Source of the DNA: Sphaerisporangium viridialbum
GTDB lineage: Bacteria; Actinomycetota; Actinomycetes; Streptosporangiales; Streptosporangiaceae
Assembly (NCBI RefSeq): GCF_049674955.1
Contig: NZ_CP187232.1
Span: 7,502,001-7,566,000 of the forward strand
DNA: 64,000 bases
Direction: 5' to 3'
The notes beneath the pieces were generated by a model. It did not search any database and was not told the origin of the DNA. It saw only the letters and a program-made list of their open reading frames with translations. Below are positions 24,735-33,337 of the stretch, piece by piece. Numbering within the stretch: the stretch's first letter is position 1; each line of letters starts with the position of its first letter. Made by a program: the position numbers and the translations under genes.

Positions 24735-25712
24735 GTGATGCCCTTTTCGTCCGGATACCACCGGCGCAAGCCGTCCAGAAATCCGCGCCCGAGCGCCGTC
24801 GCCGTCCTGCTCGGCGCGGGCGCGCTGCTCACCGCGACCGCCTGCTCCGCGGGCACCAGCGCCTCGGCGGACGAGCGGGGCACGGGCAAGCCGAAGGTTC
24901 TGGCCGCCTTCTATCCCCTTGAGTGGATCTCCAGCCGCGTGGGCGGATCGGACATCACGGTGACCGGCCTGACCCAGCCCGGCGTCGAGCCGCACGACCT
25001 GGAGCTCACCCCGCGCCAGATCGCCGAGATCGAGCGGGCCGACCTGGTCGTGTACATCAAGGGCGTCCAGCCGGCCCTCGACGACGCCGTCAGGGAGCAC
25101 GCCGGGGACAGGGCCTTCGACGCCGCGTCCACGGTCACCACGCTGCCGGCCGCCGCCGGGGAGCGGTTCCAGGAGGGCGCGGACGCCCACGAGCGGCTCG
25201 GCTACGACCCGCACGTGTGGCTCGACCCGAGCAGGCTCGCCACCACGGTCACCGAGCTGGGCAAGAGGCTGGGCCGGGCCGACGCCGCGCACGCCGCCGC
25301 GTACACCGGCCGGGCGGGGGCGGCTGCCGGGGAGCTCGGCGCCCTGGACAAGGAGTTCCAGCAGGGGCTGACCACGTGCGGAAGCCGCACGATCGTCACC
25401 GCCCACGCCGCGTTCGGCTACCTGGCCGACCGCTACAAGCTCAAGCAGGTCGGCATCAGCGGCGTCGACCCGGACGCCGAACCCTCCCCCGCGCGCCTGG
25501 CCGAGGTGGCCGGGGTCGCCAGGCAGGAGCGAGTGACTACCATTTTCACCGAGGAACTCGTCAGCCCCAAGGTCGCCGAAGTCCTCGCCAAGGAGGTCGG
25601 CGCCAAGACGGCGGTTCTCAACCCGATCGAGAGCCGTCCCCCGGCAGGGGACTACCTGTCAGCCGCACGCGCGAACCTCTCCGCTCTCCGCACCGCACTT
25701 GGATGTTCATGA
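24735..25712 (+). CDS. znuA: Zinc ABC transporter substrate-binding lipoprotein
   Basis: 325 residues; GTG 24735 is favoured as a leaderless start (ATG 24738 is next). A lipoprotein signal ends at LTATAC, so the mature protein is tethered by Cys. Zinc ligands in the A-1 family are visible: His in GVEPHDLELTP, His in YDPHVWLDP, His in IVTAHAAFGYL and Glu/Asp in FTEELVSPKV. No long His-rich loop is present. It delivers zinc to ZnuB. The next gene overlaps by ATGA. Confidence 0.92.
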   Translation: MMPFSSGYHRRKPSRNPRPSAVAVLLGAGALLTATACSAGTSASADERGTGKPKVLAAFYPLEWISSRVGGSDITVTGLTQPGVEPHDLELTPRQIAEIERADLVVYIKGVQPALDDAVREHAGDRAFDAASTVTTLPAAAGERFQEGADAHERLGYDPHVWLDPSRLATTVTELGKRLGRADAAHAAAYTGRAGAAAGELGALDKEFQQGLTTCGSRTIVTAHAAFGYLADRYKLKQVGISGVDPDAEPSPARLAEVAGVARQERVTTIFTEELVSPKVAEVLAKEVGAKTAVLNPIESRPPAGDYLSAARANLSALRTALGCS

Positions 25713-26578
25713 CGCGATCAGCACAGGCGACCGGCGTGGCCCCGCAGCAGTCACAGGGAGTCACGCCCGTCGCGTTCGCAATGACGGCCGGCCATGTCAA
25801 CCTCGACGGGCGGCCCGTGCTGCGCGGCATCGACCTGCGCATCGAGGCCGGCGAGGTGGTCGCCGTCCTCGGCGCCAACGGCTCGGGAAAGTCCACGCTC
25901 ATCCGGGCCCTTCTCGGCCTGACGCCGCTGTCTGCGGGCGCCGCCGAGCTGTACGGCGTCTCGCCCGGCCGGTTCCGCGACTGGTGGCGCATCGGCTACG
26001 TGCCGCAGCGCCTGTCGGTCGGCGGAGGGGTGCCCGCCACCGTGCGTGAGGTGGTGGCCTCCGGCCGGGTGGCCAGGCAGCGCCGGCTGCGCCGTACGAG
26101 CGCCGGTGACCGCGCGGCCGTCGCAGGGGCGCTCGACGCCGTGGGCCTCACCGGACGGGCCGGCGACCCCGTGGGGTGGCTCTCCGGGGGCCAGCAGCAG
26201 CGGGTGCTCATCGCCCGGGCGCTGGCCGGCGAGCCCGACACGTTCGTCATGGACGAGCCGACGGCCGGTGTGGACGCCGAGAGCCAGCGGCACCTGGCCG
26301 CCACGCTCGCGACGCTGGTCGAGCAGGGGAAGACCGTGCTGCTGGTGGCCCACGAGCTGGGGCCGATGGCACCGCTGATCACCCGGTCGGTGGTCCTGCG
26401 CGACGGCCGCGTCCTGCACGACGGCGCGCCTTCCGCCGAGCCCGGCCACCGTCACGACGGCCCCGTCCACGACGGCGCGGACGGGACGGGCTGCCACCCG
26501 CACCCGGGCCGCGACCAGGCCCGTCCGCACGCCTACGACGTCTCGGGCGGGCCGATGATGCCGGGGGCGGCGCAGTGA
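25709..26578 (+). CDS. znuC: Zinc ABC transporter ATP-binding protein
   Basis: 289 residues from ATG 25709, overlapping the znuA stop. Walker A GANGSGKST, signature LSGGQQQR, Walker B TFVMDEP and the H-loop VAHELG are intact. The last 50 residues are a His/Asp/Gly-rich tail (HRHDGPVHDGADGTGCHPHP), which may bind or sense zinc at the inner face. It energises ZnuB, whose gene overlaps this stop. Confidence 0.93.
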   Translation: MTRSAQATGVAPQQSQGVTPVAFAMTAGHVNLDGRPVLRGIDLRIEAGEVVAVLGANGSGKSTLIRALLGLTPLSAGAAELYGVSPGRFRDWWRIGYVPQRLSVGGGVPATVREVVASGRVARQRRLRRTSAGDRAAVAGALDAVGLTGRAGDPVGWLSGGQQQRVLIARALAGEPDTFVMDEPTAGVDAESQRHLAATLATLVEQGKTVLLVAHELGPMAPLITRSVVLRDGRVLHDGAPSAEPGHRHDGPVHDGADGTGCHPHPGRDQARPHAYDVSGGPMMPGAAQ

Positions 26579-27408
26579 TCGAGATGTTCGAGTACGACTT
26601 CATGTGGCGCGCGCTGATCGCCGCGCTGCTCGTGGGGCTGGCCGCCCCGGCCGTGGGCACGTTCATCGTGCAGCGGCGGCTCGCCCTGCTCGGCGACGGC
26701 ATCGGCCACGTGGCGCTGACCGGCGTGGCGCTCGGCTTCCTCACCGGCACCGCGCCCGTGCTCACCGCCGTCGCGGTGGCGGTGCTCGGGGCGGTGGCCA
26801 TCGAGCTGGTGCGGGCACGCGGCCGCACCACCGGGGACGTCGCGCTCGCGCTGCTGTTCTACGGGGGCATCGCGGGCGGCGTGCTGCTCATCGGGCTCGC
26901 CCCCGGCGGCAGCAACTCCACGCTGACGTCCTACCTCTTCGGCTCGATCAGCAGCGTCACGGCCCAGGACGTGTGGGTCATCGCGGTGCTCGCGGCCTTC
27001 GTGCTGGGCGTGGTGGTGATCTTCGGGCGCGAGCTGTTCGTGCTCTGCCAGGACGAGGAGGTCGCCAGGGTCAACGGGCTGCCGGTGCGCTTCCTGAGCC
27101 TGCTCATCGCGGTGACGGCCGCGCTCACCGTGGTGATCGCGATGCGCGTGGTGGGGTTGCTGCTGGTCAGCGCCCTGATGGTGGTGCCCGTCGCCACCAG
27201 CCAGCAGGTCACGCGTGGCTTCGTCACCACCATGACGCTGGCCATGGCGCTCGGCGTGGTGGCGACGGTCGGGGGGCTCACGTCCGCGTTCTACGCGAGC
27301 GTCGCGCCGGGGGCGGCGATCGTGCTCCTCGCGCTCCTCGGCTTCGTCGTGGCCCTGGGTGTGGGTAGATTCGTACGACGAGGTCGTACACAGGAGCCCA
27401 GTACATGA
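26575..27408 (+). CDS. znuB: Zinc ABC transporter permease
   Basis: 277 residues from GTG 26575, overlapping the znuC stop. About eight membrane segments of the ABC-3 family, with GDGIGHVALTGVALG and VVGLLLVSALMVVPVATSQQ as conserved helices. It is the membrane channel for zinc. The stop overlaps a small ORF that leads into zur, so the unit is one transcript. Confidence 0.92.
   Translation: MIEMFEYDFMWRALIAALLVGLAAPAVGTFIVQRRLALLGDGIGHVALTGVALGFLTGTAPVLTAVAVAVLGAVAIELVRARGRTTGDVALALLFYGGIAGGVLLIGLAPGGSNSTLTSYLFGSISSVTAQDVWVIAVLAAFVLGVVVIFGRELFVLCQDEEVARVNGLPVRFLSLLIAVTAALTVVIAMRVVGLLLVSALMVVPVATSQQVTRGFVTTMTLAMALGVVATVGGLTSAFYASVAPGAAIVLLALLGFVVALGVGRFVRRGRTQEPST
27373..27389. promoter_or_regulatory. 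Perfect palindrome near znuB end and zur start
   Basis: GTACGAC-GAG-GTCGTAC is a perfect 7-3-7 inverted repeat inside the last codons of znuB and 70 bases before zur. It does not look like the Zur box. It could be an operator for an internal zur promoter or a coincidence of codon usage. Confidence 0.3.
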
Positions 27409-27446
27409 GCGAGCGGTCATGCCGTACCCGGGAGCGCAGCCGATGA
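27405..27446 (+). CDS. 13-residue coupling ORF between znuB and zur
   Basis: ATG 27405 overlaps the znuB stop; AGGAG lies 8 bases upstream. It encodes MSERSCRTRERSR and its stop overlaps the ATG of zur. The double ATGA chain suggests that ribosomes pass from znuB to zur through this short frame. It is Arg/Ser-rich with one Cys; it may have no function as a peptide. Confidence 0.35.
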   Translation: MSERSCRTRERSR

Positions 27447-27832
27447 CGAACCGCCGAGACGCCGTGCGGAACATCCTCGTCCACAGCGAGGGTTTCCGGA
27501 GCGCGCAGGACATCTACGCTCAGATGCGGTCCGACGGCGCCAAGATCGGGCTCACCACCGTTTACCGCGCTCTGCAGGCGCTCGCCGACGCGGGCCAGAT
27601 CGACGTGCTGCGCACCGACGACGGCGAGTCGGTCTACCGGGCCTGCGCCACCGGCACCCACCACCATCACCTGGTCTGCCGCCGCTGCGGCCGCACGGTC
27701 GAGGTGGCGGGGCCCGCCGTCGAGCGCTGGGCGGAGAGCGTGGGGGCCGAGCACGGCTTCACGGCGATCACGCACACCGTCGAGGTCTTCGGAACCTGCC
27801 CGTCCTGTTCGGCCATCGCCTCGGCGGGCTGA
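27443..27832 (+). CDS. zur: Fur-family zinc-uptake regulator
   Basis: 129 residues from ATG 27443 (GGGAG 8 bases upstream; ATG 27419 also in frame). The winged HTH shows FRSAQDIYAQM, GLTTVYRALQALADAGQIDVL. The metal part has HHHHLVCRRCGR and FGTCPSCS, two CxxC pairs for structural zinc, and His residues for the sensing site. It should repress znuACB through the box at 24699-24713. A gene order of transporter then regulator gives feedback control. Confidence 0.9.
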   Translation: MTNRRDAVRNILVHSEGFRSAQDIYAQMRSDGAKIGLTTVYRALQALADAGQIDVLRTDDGESVYRACATGTHHHHLVCRRCGRTVEVAGPAVERWAESVGAEHGFTAITHTVEVFGTCPSCSAIASAG

Positions 27833-27979
27833 TCGCCGTACGCCCGCACCTGTCTCCCCGAAGCAATCTTGTACGGGCGCGCCGACCGGATACGCTTCCG
27901 GGACGGGAAGCCGCGCGAGCGGCGTCCGCGCCACCCGGCGACCGTGCCACCGCCCGCACCACGTCCAACGGGAGAGACC

Positions 27980-28528
27980 ATGCCATTCAGCCATGACATG
28001 GTGTGCTCGCTGGCCGCCGTGGCCGACCTGATCAACACCGCGCCCGAGACGGGCGGCCCTGACGGCCTGACCGGCACCGCCGATCTCGACGAGTTCGTCA
28101 AGCGCCACGAGATGAGCGGCATCGAGGCGGTCGACGCGGCCGACCTTGATCAGGTGCGCTCCCTGCGCACGACCTTCCACGAGGTGTTCACCGCCCCCGA
28201 CCCGGCCACGGCGGTCACCCGGCTGAACGTCCTGCTCGACCGCACCCGGATCACCGCCCGGCTGACCGAGCACGACGGTTTCCCGCTGCACGTGCACTAC
28301 TTCGCCCCCGGGGCGTCGGTGGCCGAGCATCTGGCCGCCGACTGCGGCGTGGCGCTGGCCCACCTGCTGGTCGAGGGCGAGTGGGAGCGGCTGCGCACCT
28401 GCTCGGCTCCCGACTGCGACAAGGTCTTCGTGGACGAGTCCCGCAACCGTTCACGGGTCTACTGCGACAGCCGCACGTGCGGCAACCGCATGCACGTCGC
28501 CGCCTACCGCGCCCGCCGCAAGGCCTGA
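27980..28528 (+). CDS. CGNR zinc-finger (ABATE) domain protein
   Basis: 182 residues, ATG 27980 after GGGAGAG. The N-terminal ABATE helical part (about 10-130) ends in a CGNR zinc finger: CSAPDCDKVFVDESRNRSR, YCDSRTCGNRMHVAAYRAR. The finger probably binds DNA, so a stress or ligand-responsive transcription regulator is likely. Its 3' end merges with a tandem repeat. Confidence 0.88.
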   Translation: MPFSHDMVCSLAAVADLINTAPETGGPDGLTGTADLDEFVKRHEMSGIEAVDAADLDQVRSLRTTFHEVFTAPDPATAVTRLNVLLDRTRITARLTEHDGFPLHVHYFAPGASVAEHLAADCGVALAHLLVEGEWERLRTCSAPDCDKVFVDESRNRSRVYCDSRTCGNRMHVAAYRARRKA

Positions 28529-28607
28529 AAGCCGCCCGCGAGGCCTGAGAAGCCCGCCGCAAGGCCTGAGAAACCCGCCGCAAGGCCTGGGTAGCCCGCC
28601 GCGAGCG
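28511..28607. repeat. Tandem repeat of about 21 bp at the end of the CGNR gene
   Basis: The last codons of the CGNR gene (GCCCGCCGCAAGGCCTGA) are repeated about four times downstream with small changes (CCCGCCGCAAGGCCTGAGAA and variants) as far as 28607. It includes four copies of a TGA-type stop or near-stop. It looks like replication slippage from the gene end. Confidence 0.65.
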
Positions 28608-28753
28608 CTCGTGAGGGGAGGCTCGCTGCCACTCCCGGGACGGACGCGAAGTCCGCCGCGAGGCTGAGGCGCCGGGCGATCAGGACCGATAGGTTCTGGC
28701 GCGACAGAAGCGGATCAGGTCCATGGATCTCCCCCGAAAGTATGCGAGGCCGG

Positions 28754-29866
28754 ATGTTCGGCATCATTCGCCCGTGCGGGCAACACTCCTGCCCAGCGCT
28801 GCACCGCGCCTGGCTGGCGCACCTGTGCGGGCTCTGCCTGGCCCTCCGGGACGGTCAGGGCCAGGGCGCCCGGGTGGCCACCAACTACGACGGGCTGATC
28901 ATCTCGGTGCTCACCGAGGCCCAGGGGACGGCCGCCTCACCGCACCGGACCGCCGGGCCGTGCGCCCTGCGCGGGTTCAGGCGGGCCGACGTGGTCGACG
29001 CCCGGGCTGAGGGGGTACGGCTGGCCGCCGCGGTCTCGCTCGTCCTCGCGGCCGGCAAGCTCCGCGACCACGTGGCTGACGGCGACGCCGCCCGCGGCAC
29101 CGGCCCGGCCCGCAGGCGCCTGGCGGCCCGGTGGGAGGCGGCGGGCACCCGCATGGGCACGTCCGTCGGATTCGACGCCACCGGGCTCACCGCGACGATC
29201 GACCGCCAGCTCGACCTGGAACGCCGGCACGGCCTCGAAGACGGAACCGGCCGGGAACGCCTGCTCGGCACCGGCGGCACGCCCGTCCCGGGGGGAACAG
29301 CCGCGCTTATGGAGGTGACCGGTCCCACGGAGGACGCGGTGGCCGCCGCGTTCGCGCACACGGCCACGCTGTCGGGGAGGCCGGGCAACGCGGCCCCGCT
29401 CGCCGAGGCGGGCCGGTTCTTCGGGCGCGTCGCCCACCTGCTGGACGCGGTCGAGGACCAGGCGGACGACGACGGGCGCGGGGCGTTCAACCCGCTCACC
29501 GCGACCGGCGCCACCCGCGAGGAGGCCCGGCGGCTCTGCGACGACGCCGCGCACGGCCTGGACCTCGCCCTGCGAGAGGTGGAGCTGGAGGACCGGCACC
29601 TGGTGGAGGTGCTGCTCGGCACCGAGGTGCGGCGGGCGGTGGAGCGGACGTTCACCCACTCGGCGCCGGGAGCCTCCTACGAGCGGCCCGGGTTCGCCCG
29701 CAAGTCCGCCGCCGGGGTGGGGACCCTGCTCACCTGCGGCATGTGGCGCCCGAGGTGGAGCCAGCGGCACGGCCGTCCCTGCGACGACCGCTGCTACCTG
29801 CGGTTCTGCGACGGCTGCAGCGGCTGCAGCGGCTGCGACTGTGACTGCTGCGACTGCTCCGCCTGA
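28754..29866 (+). CDS. DUF5685 family Cys-rich protein
   Basis: 370 residues from ATG 28754 (ATG 28742 is in frame). The start MFGIIRPCGQHSCPA and HLCGLCLALRDG form a zinc-binding-type cysteine cluster; SAGVGTLLTCGMWRPRW and the end are also Cys-bearing. The family is actinobacterial and unstudied; it is thought to be a regulator or metal-binding factor. The C-terminus is unusual: about ten cysteines in the last 25 residues, in CDGCSGCSGCDCDCCDCSA. Confidence 0.82.
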   Translation: MFGIIRPCGQHSCPALHRAWLAHLCGLCLALRDGQGQGARVATNYDGLIISVLTEAQGTAASPHRTAGPCALRGFRRADVVDARAEGVRLAAAVSLVLAAGKLRDHVADGDAARGTGPARRRLAARWEAAGTRMGTSVGFDATGLTATIDRQLDLERRHGLEDGTGRERLLGTGGTPVPGGTAALMEVTGPTEDAVAAAFAHTATLSGRPGNAAPLAEAGRFFGRVAHLLDAVEDQADDDGRGAFNPLTATGATREEARRLCDDAAHGLDLALREVELEDRHLVEVLLGTEVRRAVERTFTHSAPGASYERPGFARKSAAGVGTLLTCGMWRPRWSQRHGRPCDDRCYLRFCDGCSGCSGCDCDCCDCSA

Positions 29867-29960
29867 GCGCGACCGGACGGTCCCGGCGGCTCAGACCCCG
29901 CAGGCCGTCCCAGCGGCTCGAAGCACGCGGGTCCGTACGGTGACGAGGGGTCGGGACGGC

Positions 29961-30734
29961 TCAGACCTGGTTGGGGAGGGCTCCGCCGTACCTGCGGTCG
30001 CGCTTGGCGTAGACCTCGCAGGCCTGCCAGAGGTCGCGGCGGTCGAAGTCGGGCCAGAGCTGGTTGAGGAAGACCATCTCGGCGTACGCCGACTGCCAGA
30101 GAAGGAAGTTGGAGGTGCGCTGCTCGCCGGAGGATCGTACGAACAGGTCGACGTCGGGAATCTCGGGCTCGTCGAGATAGCGGGCGAAGGTGCGCTCTGA
30201 GACCTTGTCGGCTCTGACCCGGCCCGCGGCGATGTCGTGCGCCAGGCGCACCGCGGCGTCGACGATCTCGGCCCGGCCCCCGTAGTTCACGCAGAACTGC
30301 AGGGTCAGCGTGCGGTTGTCCCGGGTCATCTCCTCGGCGTCCTGGAGCTCCTTGATGACGCTCTTCCAGAGCCGGCCGGGACGCCCCGCCCAGCGCACCC
30401 GTACGCCCATGGCGTGCAGCTCGTCGCGGCGGCGGCGGATCACGTCGCGGTTGAACCCCATCAGGAAGCGGACCTCGTCCGGGGACCGCCGCCAGTTCTC
30501 GGTGGAGAAGGCATAGGCCGAGAGGTTCTGGATGCCGAGCTCGATGGCCCCCTCGATCACGTCGAACAGCGAGGCCTCGCCCGCCTTGTGGCCTTCGGTT
30601 CTCGCCAGCCCGCGCGCCTTGGCCCAGCGCCCGTTGCCGTCCATGACGATCGCGACGTGCCGGGGGACCAGCTCGCGCGGGATCGGGGGCGGGACGGCCC
30701 CGGAGGGGTGGGGGGTGGGCGGACGGACGTTCAC
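29961..30734 (-). CDS. uppS: Isoprenyl (undecaprenyl) diphosphate synthase
   Basis: 257 residues from GTG 30734, with AGGAGAAG 6 bases upstream; the frame is open to 30794 but overlaps nothing meaningful there. The cis-prenyltransferase motifs are present: VMDGNGRWAKARGL (catalytic Asp), HKAGEASLFDV, SAYAFSTENWRRSPDEV and DLFVRSSGEQRTSNFLLWQSAYAEM is split across the substrate site. It extends isoprenoid diphosphates to the lipid carrier of cell-wall precursors. Adjacent recO is on the same strand. Confidence 0.95.
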   Translation of the reverse strand: MNVRPPTPHPSGAVPPPIPRELVPRHVAIVMDGNGRWAKARGLARTEGHKAGEASLFDVIEGAIELGIQNLSAYAFSTENWRRSPDEVRFLMGFNRDVIRRRRDELHAMGVRVRWAGRPGRLWKSVIKELQDAEEMTRDNRTLTLQFCVNYGGRAEIVDAAVRLAHDIAAGRVRADKVSERTFARYLDEPEIPDVDLFVRSSGEQRTSNFLLWQSAYAEMVFLNQLWPDFDRRDLWQACEVYAKRDRRYGGALPNQV

Positions 30735-30777
30735 GGTCTGCTTCTCCTGTGCGGGTCTGTGGGGAGGCGAGGCGCGC

Positions 30778-31506
30778 TCAGACGCGCTCGACATGTCGTA
30801 GCGAGCGTATTCCGTGCTCGAGGTGCCATTGCAGGTAGGCCGCGACCAGGCCGCTGCACTCGGTGCGGTGCCGCTGCTCGGAGGCGTCGGCGGAGTCCCA
30901 GTCGCCGCGGATGAGCGCGATCATGAGGCCGATGGTCTCGGCGGCGGGCACCGCGGCACCCGGCGGGCGGCACCCGCCGCACACCACACCGCCCGCGGCG
31001 ATGGCGAAGGCCCTGATCGCGGGGGTCGAGCAGCGGGCGCAGGAGTCGAGGGCGGGCGCGTACCCCGCGACCGCGAGTGACCGCAGGAAGTAGGCGTCGA
31101 GGACGAGCCTGGCCTCGTGGCCTCCCTCGACGAGCGTGCGGAGCCCGCCGAGCAGCAGCAGGAACTGCCGGAGCGCGGGCTCCTTCTCCCCCACCGTGAG
31201 CCGGTCGGCGGTCTCCAGCATGGCGGTGCCGGCGGTGTAGCGGGGGTAGTCGGAGACCAGGGCCTCCCCGTACGGCCGGAGCGTCTCGACCTGCGTGATC
31301 ACGTCGAGCGAGCGCCCGGTGTGGAGCTGCAGGTCGACGTGGCTGAAGGGCTCCAGGCGCGCGCCGAACCTGGAGGTGGTGCGCCGGACGCCCTTGGCGA
31401 CCCCCCGCACCTTGCCGGTGCGCTTGGTCAGGATCGTGACGATGCGGTCGGCCTCGCCCAGCTTCTGGGTGCGCAGCACGACGCCCTCGTCACGGTAGAG
31501 GTTCAC
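30778..31506 (-). CDS. recO: DNA repair protein RecO
   Basis: 242 residues from GTG 31506. OB-fold N-terminus (MNLYRDEGVVLRTQKLGEADRI, TGKVRGVAKGVRR), helical middle (LLLLGGLRTLVEGG) and a C-terminal zinc finger CARC ... CGGC. It loads RecA onto SSB-coated DNA with RecR. It is directly upstream of uppS, the usual actinobacterial order. Confidence 0.95.
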   Translation of the reverse strand: MNLYRDEGVVLRTQKLGEADRIVTILTKRTGKVRGVAKGVRRTTSRFGARLEPFSHVDLQLHTGRSLDVITQVETLRPYGEALVSDYPRYTAGTAMLETADRLTVGEKEPALRQFLLLLGGLRTLVEGGHEARLVLDAYFLRSLAVAGYAPALDSCARCSTPAIRAFAIAAGGVVCGGCRPPGAAVPAAETIGLMIALIRGDWDSADASEQRHRTECSGLVAAYLQWHLEHGIRSLRHVERV

Positions 31507-31759
31507 CCGCCCAGTCTAGGGACGTGGCGCCGCCGAGGGACGAATCAGACGGCAACCGAACACCGGCCCCACAGGTGAAGCCGCGAATCGGAAGGTGAAC
31601 CCGGGACGCACGAAACAGGATGTGACTCCCGCAAGCGACGAATCGATCTCGGGTGAACCATGAATGGCATCCTTTGGAAGAACAGTCACTAAACTTTGCT
31701 CCCTGGCGACACCCCCTGTTAATCGCCTCCGCCCCCCGCACGCTGCCTGAAAGGGTGAC

Positions 31760-33337
31760 ATGACCCGCGTGGTCCTGCTGGGCACCTCGCCCGGCCCGAT
31801 CGGTTCTCCCGAAACGAACGTCCCGCCCGGTCGCCTGGCGCTGACGTCGCTCCCCGGCTCACCCACCGTCCTATCCCGGCTGCACGCCCAGGTCGCCTCG
31901 ATGGACCCCGAGCCGGTCGCCCTGGTCCGCCCGGGCGACGCCGCCGACTACCGGGCGTTCCCCGGCCAGGTCGTCGAGTCCGGCGACCTCGCGGGCGATC
32001 TGCGCGCGCTGGCCGACGCCGTGGAGCAGGCGACGGACAACCTCTTCCTCGTCCCCGCCGGGGCCGTGATCCACGACGAGCTGATCTACCAGATCACCAA
32101 GTCCAAGCGGGGCGCGCTGGCGCTGATCGTCAAGGAGCCGCGCCCGGAGGACGAGAACGGCGAGCCGATCCAGCCGGAGATCCCGATCGAGGAGGCCGAG
32201 CCCGAGTTCGGCGACCGCGTCCTCGAAGGCCTGCCCGTGCGGCTGCGCGCGGGCCGCTCGCGGGTCATCTCCGCCGGCTCGGCCTACCACCAGGTCACCC
32301 GGCCGAACGCCGTGGCGCTCGGCCCGCTCTACCTGCACCAGCGCCACGCGGCCACCCTCGCCGAGACGGCCCGCGAGCTCGCCGGCATGGCCCACCTGTT
32401 CGGCCCCGAGGACGACCTCGTCCAGCTGATCGTGCTCGGCCTCGTCCGCAAGGGCGTCTCGGTCGGCACCCGCGGCCGCAGAGACCTGTTCTTCGCCCGG
32501 GTCGGCTCCCAGCCCGAGACCGACGCGGCCGTGGCCGCGATGTCGGAGTTCGACGAGGACCGCGCCCGCCTGAACAACGCCGTCAAGGGCGCCGACGGCT
32601 TCTTCACCACGTACTTCGTGAGCACCTACTCCCGCTTCATCGCCCGGTGGGCGGCGCGGCGGGGCCTCACCCCCAACCAGGTCACGCTGATCTCGATCGC
32701 GCTCGGGGTGCTCTCGGCGCTGGCCTTCGCCACGGGCACGCGCCCGGGCTGGGTGGCCGGCGGCCTGCTGATCTACTTCGCCTTCGTGTTCGACTGCGTC
32801 GACGGCCAGGTGGCCAGGTACGCCCGCAAGTTCGGCGTGCTCGGCGCGTGGCTGGACGCCACGTTCGACCGCGCCAAGGAGTACATCGTGTTCGCCGGCC
32901 TCGCCGTCGGCTCCGTCGTCGCCGGGCAGGGCGACGTGTGGACCCTGGCGCTGGTCGCGCTGTCGGTCCAGTCGGTACGGCACCTGCTCGACTTCTCCTT
33001 CGGCGCGGCCAACCGGCGCAAGCCGCCCGTGCCCCTGCCGACGCTGGCGCTCACCGCCACCGACGACCGGCCGCTGCGCGACGCGCTGGAGAAGCGCCGC
33101 GTCTCGCGCAGCACCGGCGTGCGCGGGCTGCTCAGGCTGTGGACCCAGGCCGGGCGGTTCCGCGCCGTGCACTGGGCCCGCAAGATGATCGTCTTCCCCA
33201 TCGGCGAGCGCTTCGCCGCCATCGCGATCACCGCGGCCGTTTTCGAGCCCCGGGTCACGTTCCTCACGCTCGTGATCTGGGGCGGCGTCGCGGCCGTCTA
33301 CACCCTCACCGGACGTCTCATGAGGTCGCTCGCATGA
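31760..33337 (+). CDS. CDP-alcohol phosphatidyltransferase with degenerate N-terminal domain
   Basis: 525 residues, start ATG 31760 after GAAAGGG. Residues 1-230 resemble a nucleotidyltransferase-like Rossmann domain but lack a clear GGxGTRL motif (MTRVVLLGTSPGPIG instead). The C-terminal part has membrane helices and the full CDP-AP motif DGQVARYARKFGVLGAWLD with ATFD (about 354-375), where the Asp residues bind metal. It probably joins a CDP-activated alcohol to an acceptor in the membrane, as in inositol-phosphate or phospholipid synthesis. It overlaps the next gene by ATGA. The substrate is unknown. Confidence 0.85.
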   Translation: MTRVVLLGTSPGPIGSPETNVPPGRLALTSLPGSPTVLSRLHAQVASMDPEPVALVRPGDAADYRAFPGQVVESGDLAGDLRALADAVEQATDNLFLVPAGAVIHDELIYQITKSKRGALALIVKEPRPEDENGEPIQPEIPIEEAEPEFGDRVLEGLPVRLRAGRSRVISAGSAYHQVTRPNAVALGPLYLHQRHAATLAETARELAGMAHLFGPEDDLVQLIVLGLVRKGVSVGTRGRRDLFFARVGSQPETDAAVAAMSEFDEDRARLNNAVKGADGFFTTYFVSTYSRFIARWAARRGLTPNQVTLISIALGVLSALAFATGTRPGWVAGGLLIYFAFVFDCVDGQVARYARKFGVLGAWLDATFDRAKEYIVFAGLAVGSVVAGQGDVWTLALVALSVQSVRHLLDFSFGAANRRKPPVPLPTLALTATDDRPLRDALEKRRVSRSTGVRGLLRLWTQAGRFRAVHWARKMIVFPIGERFAAIAITAAVFEPRVTFLTLVIWGGVAAVYTLTGRLMRSLA

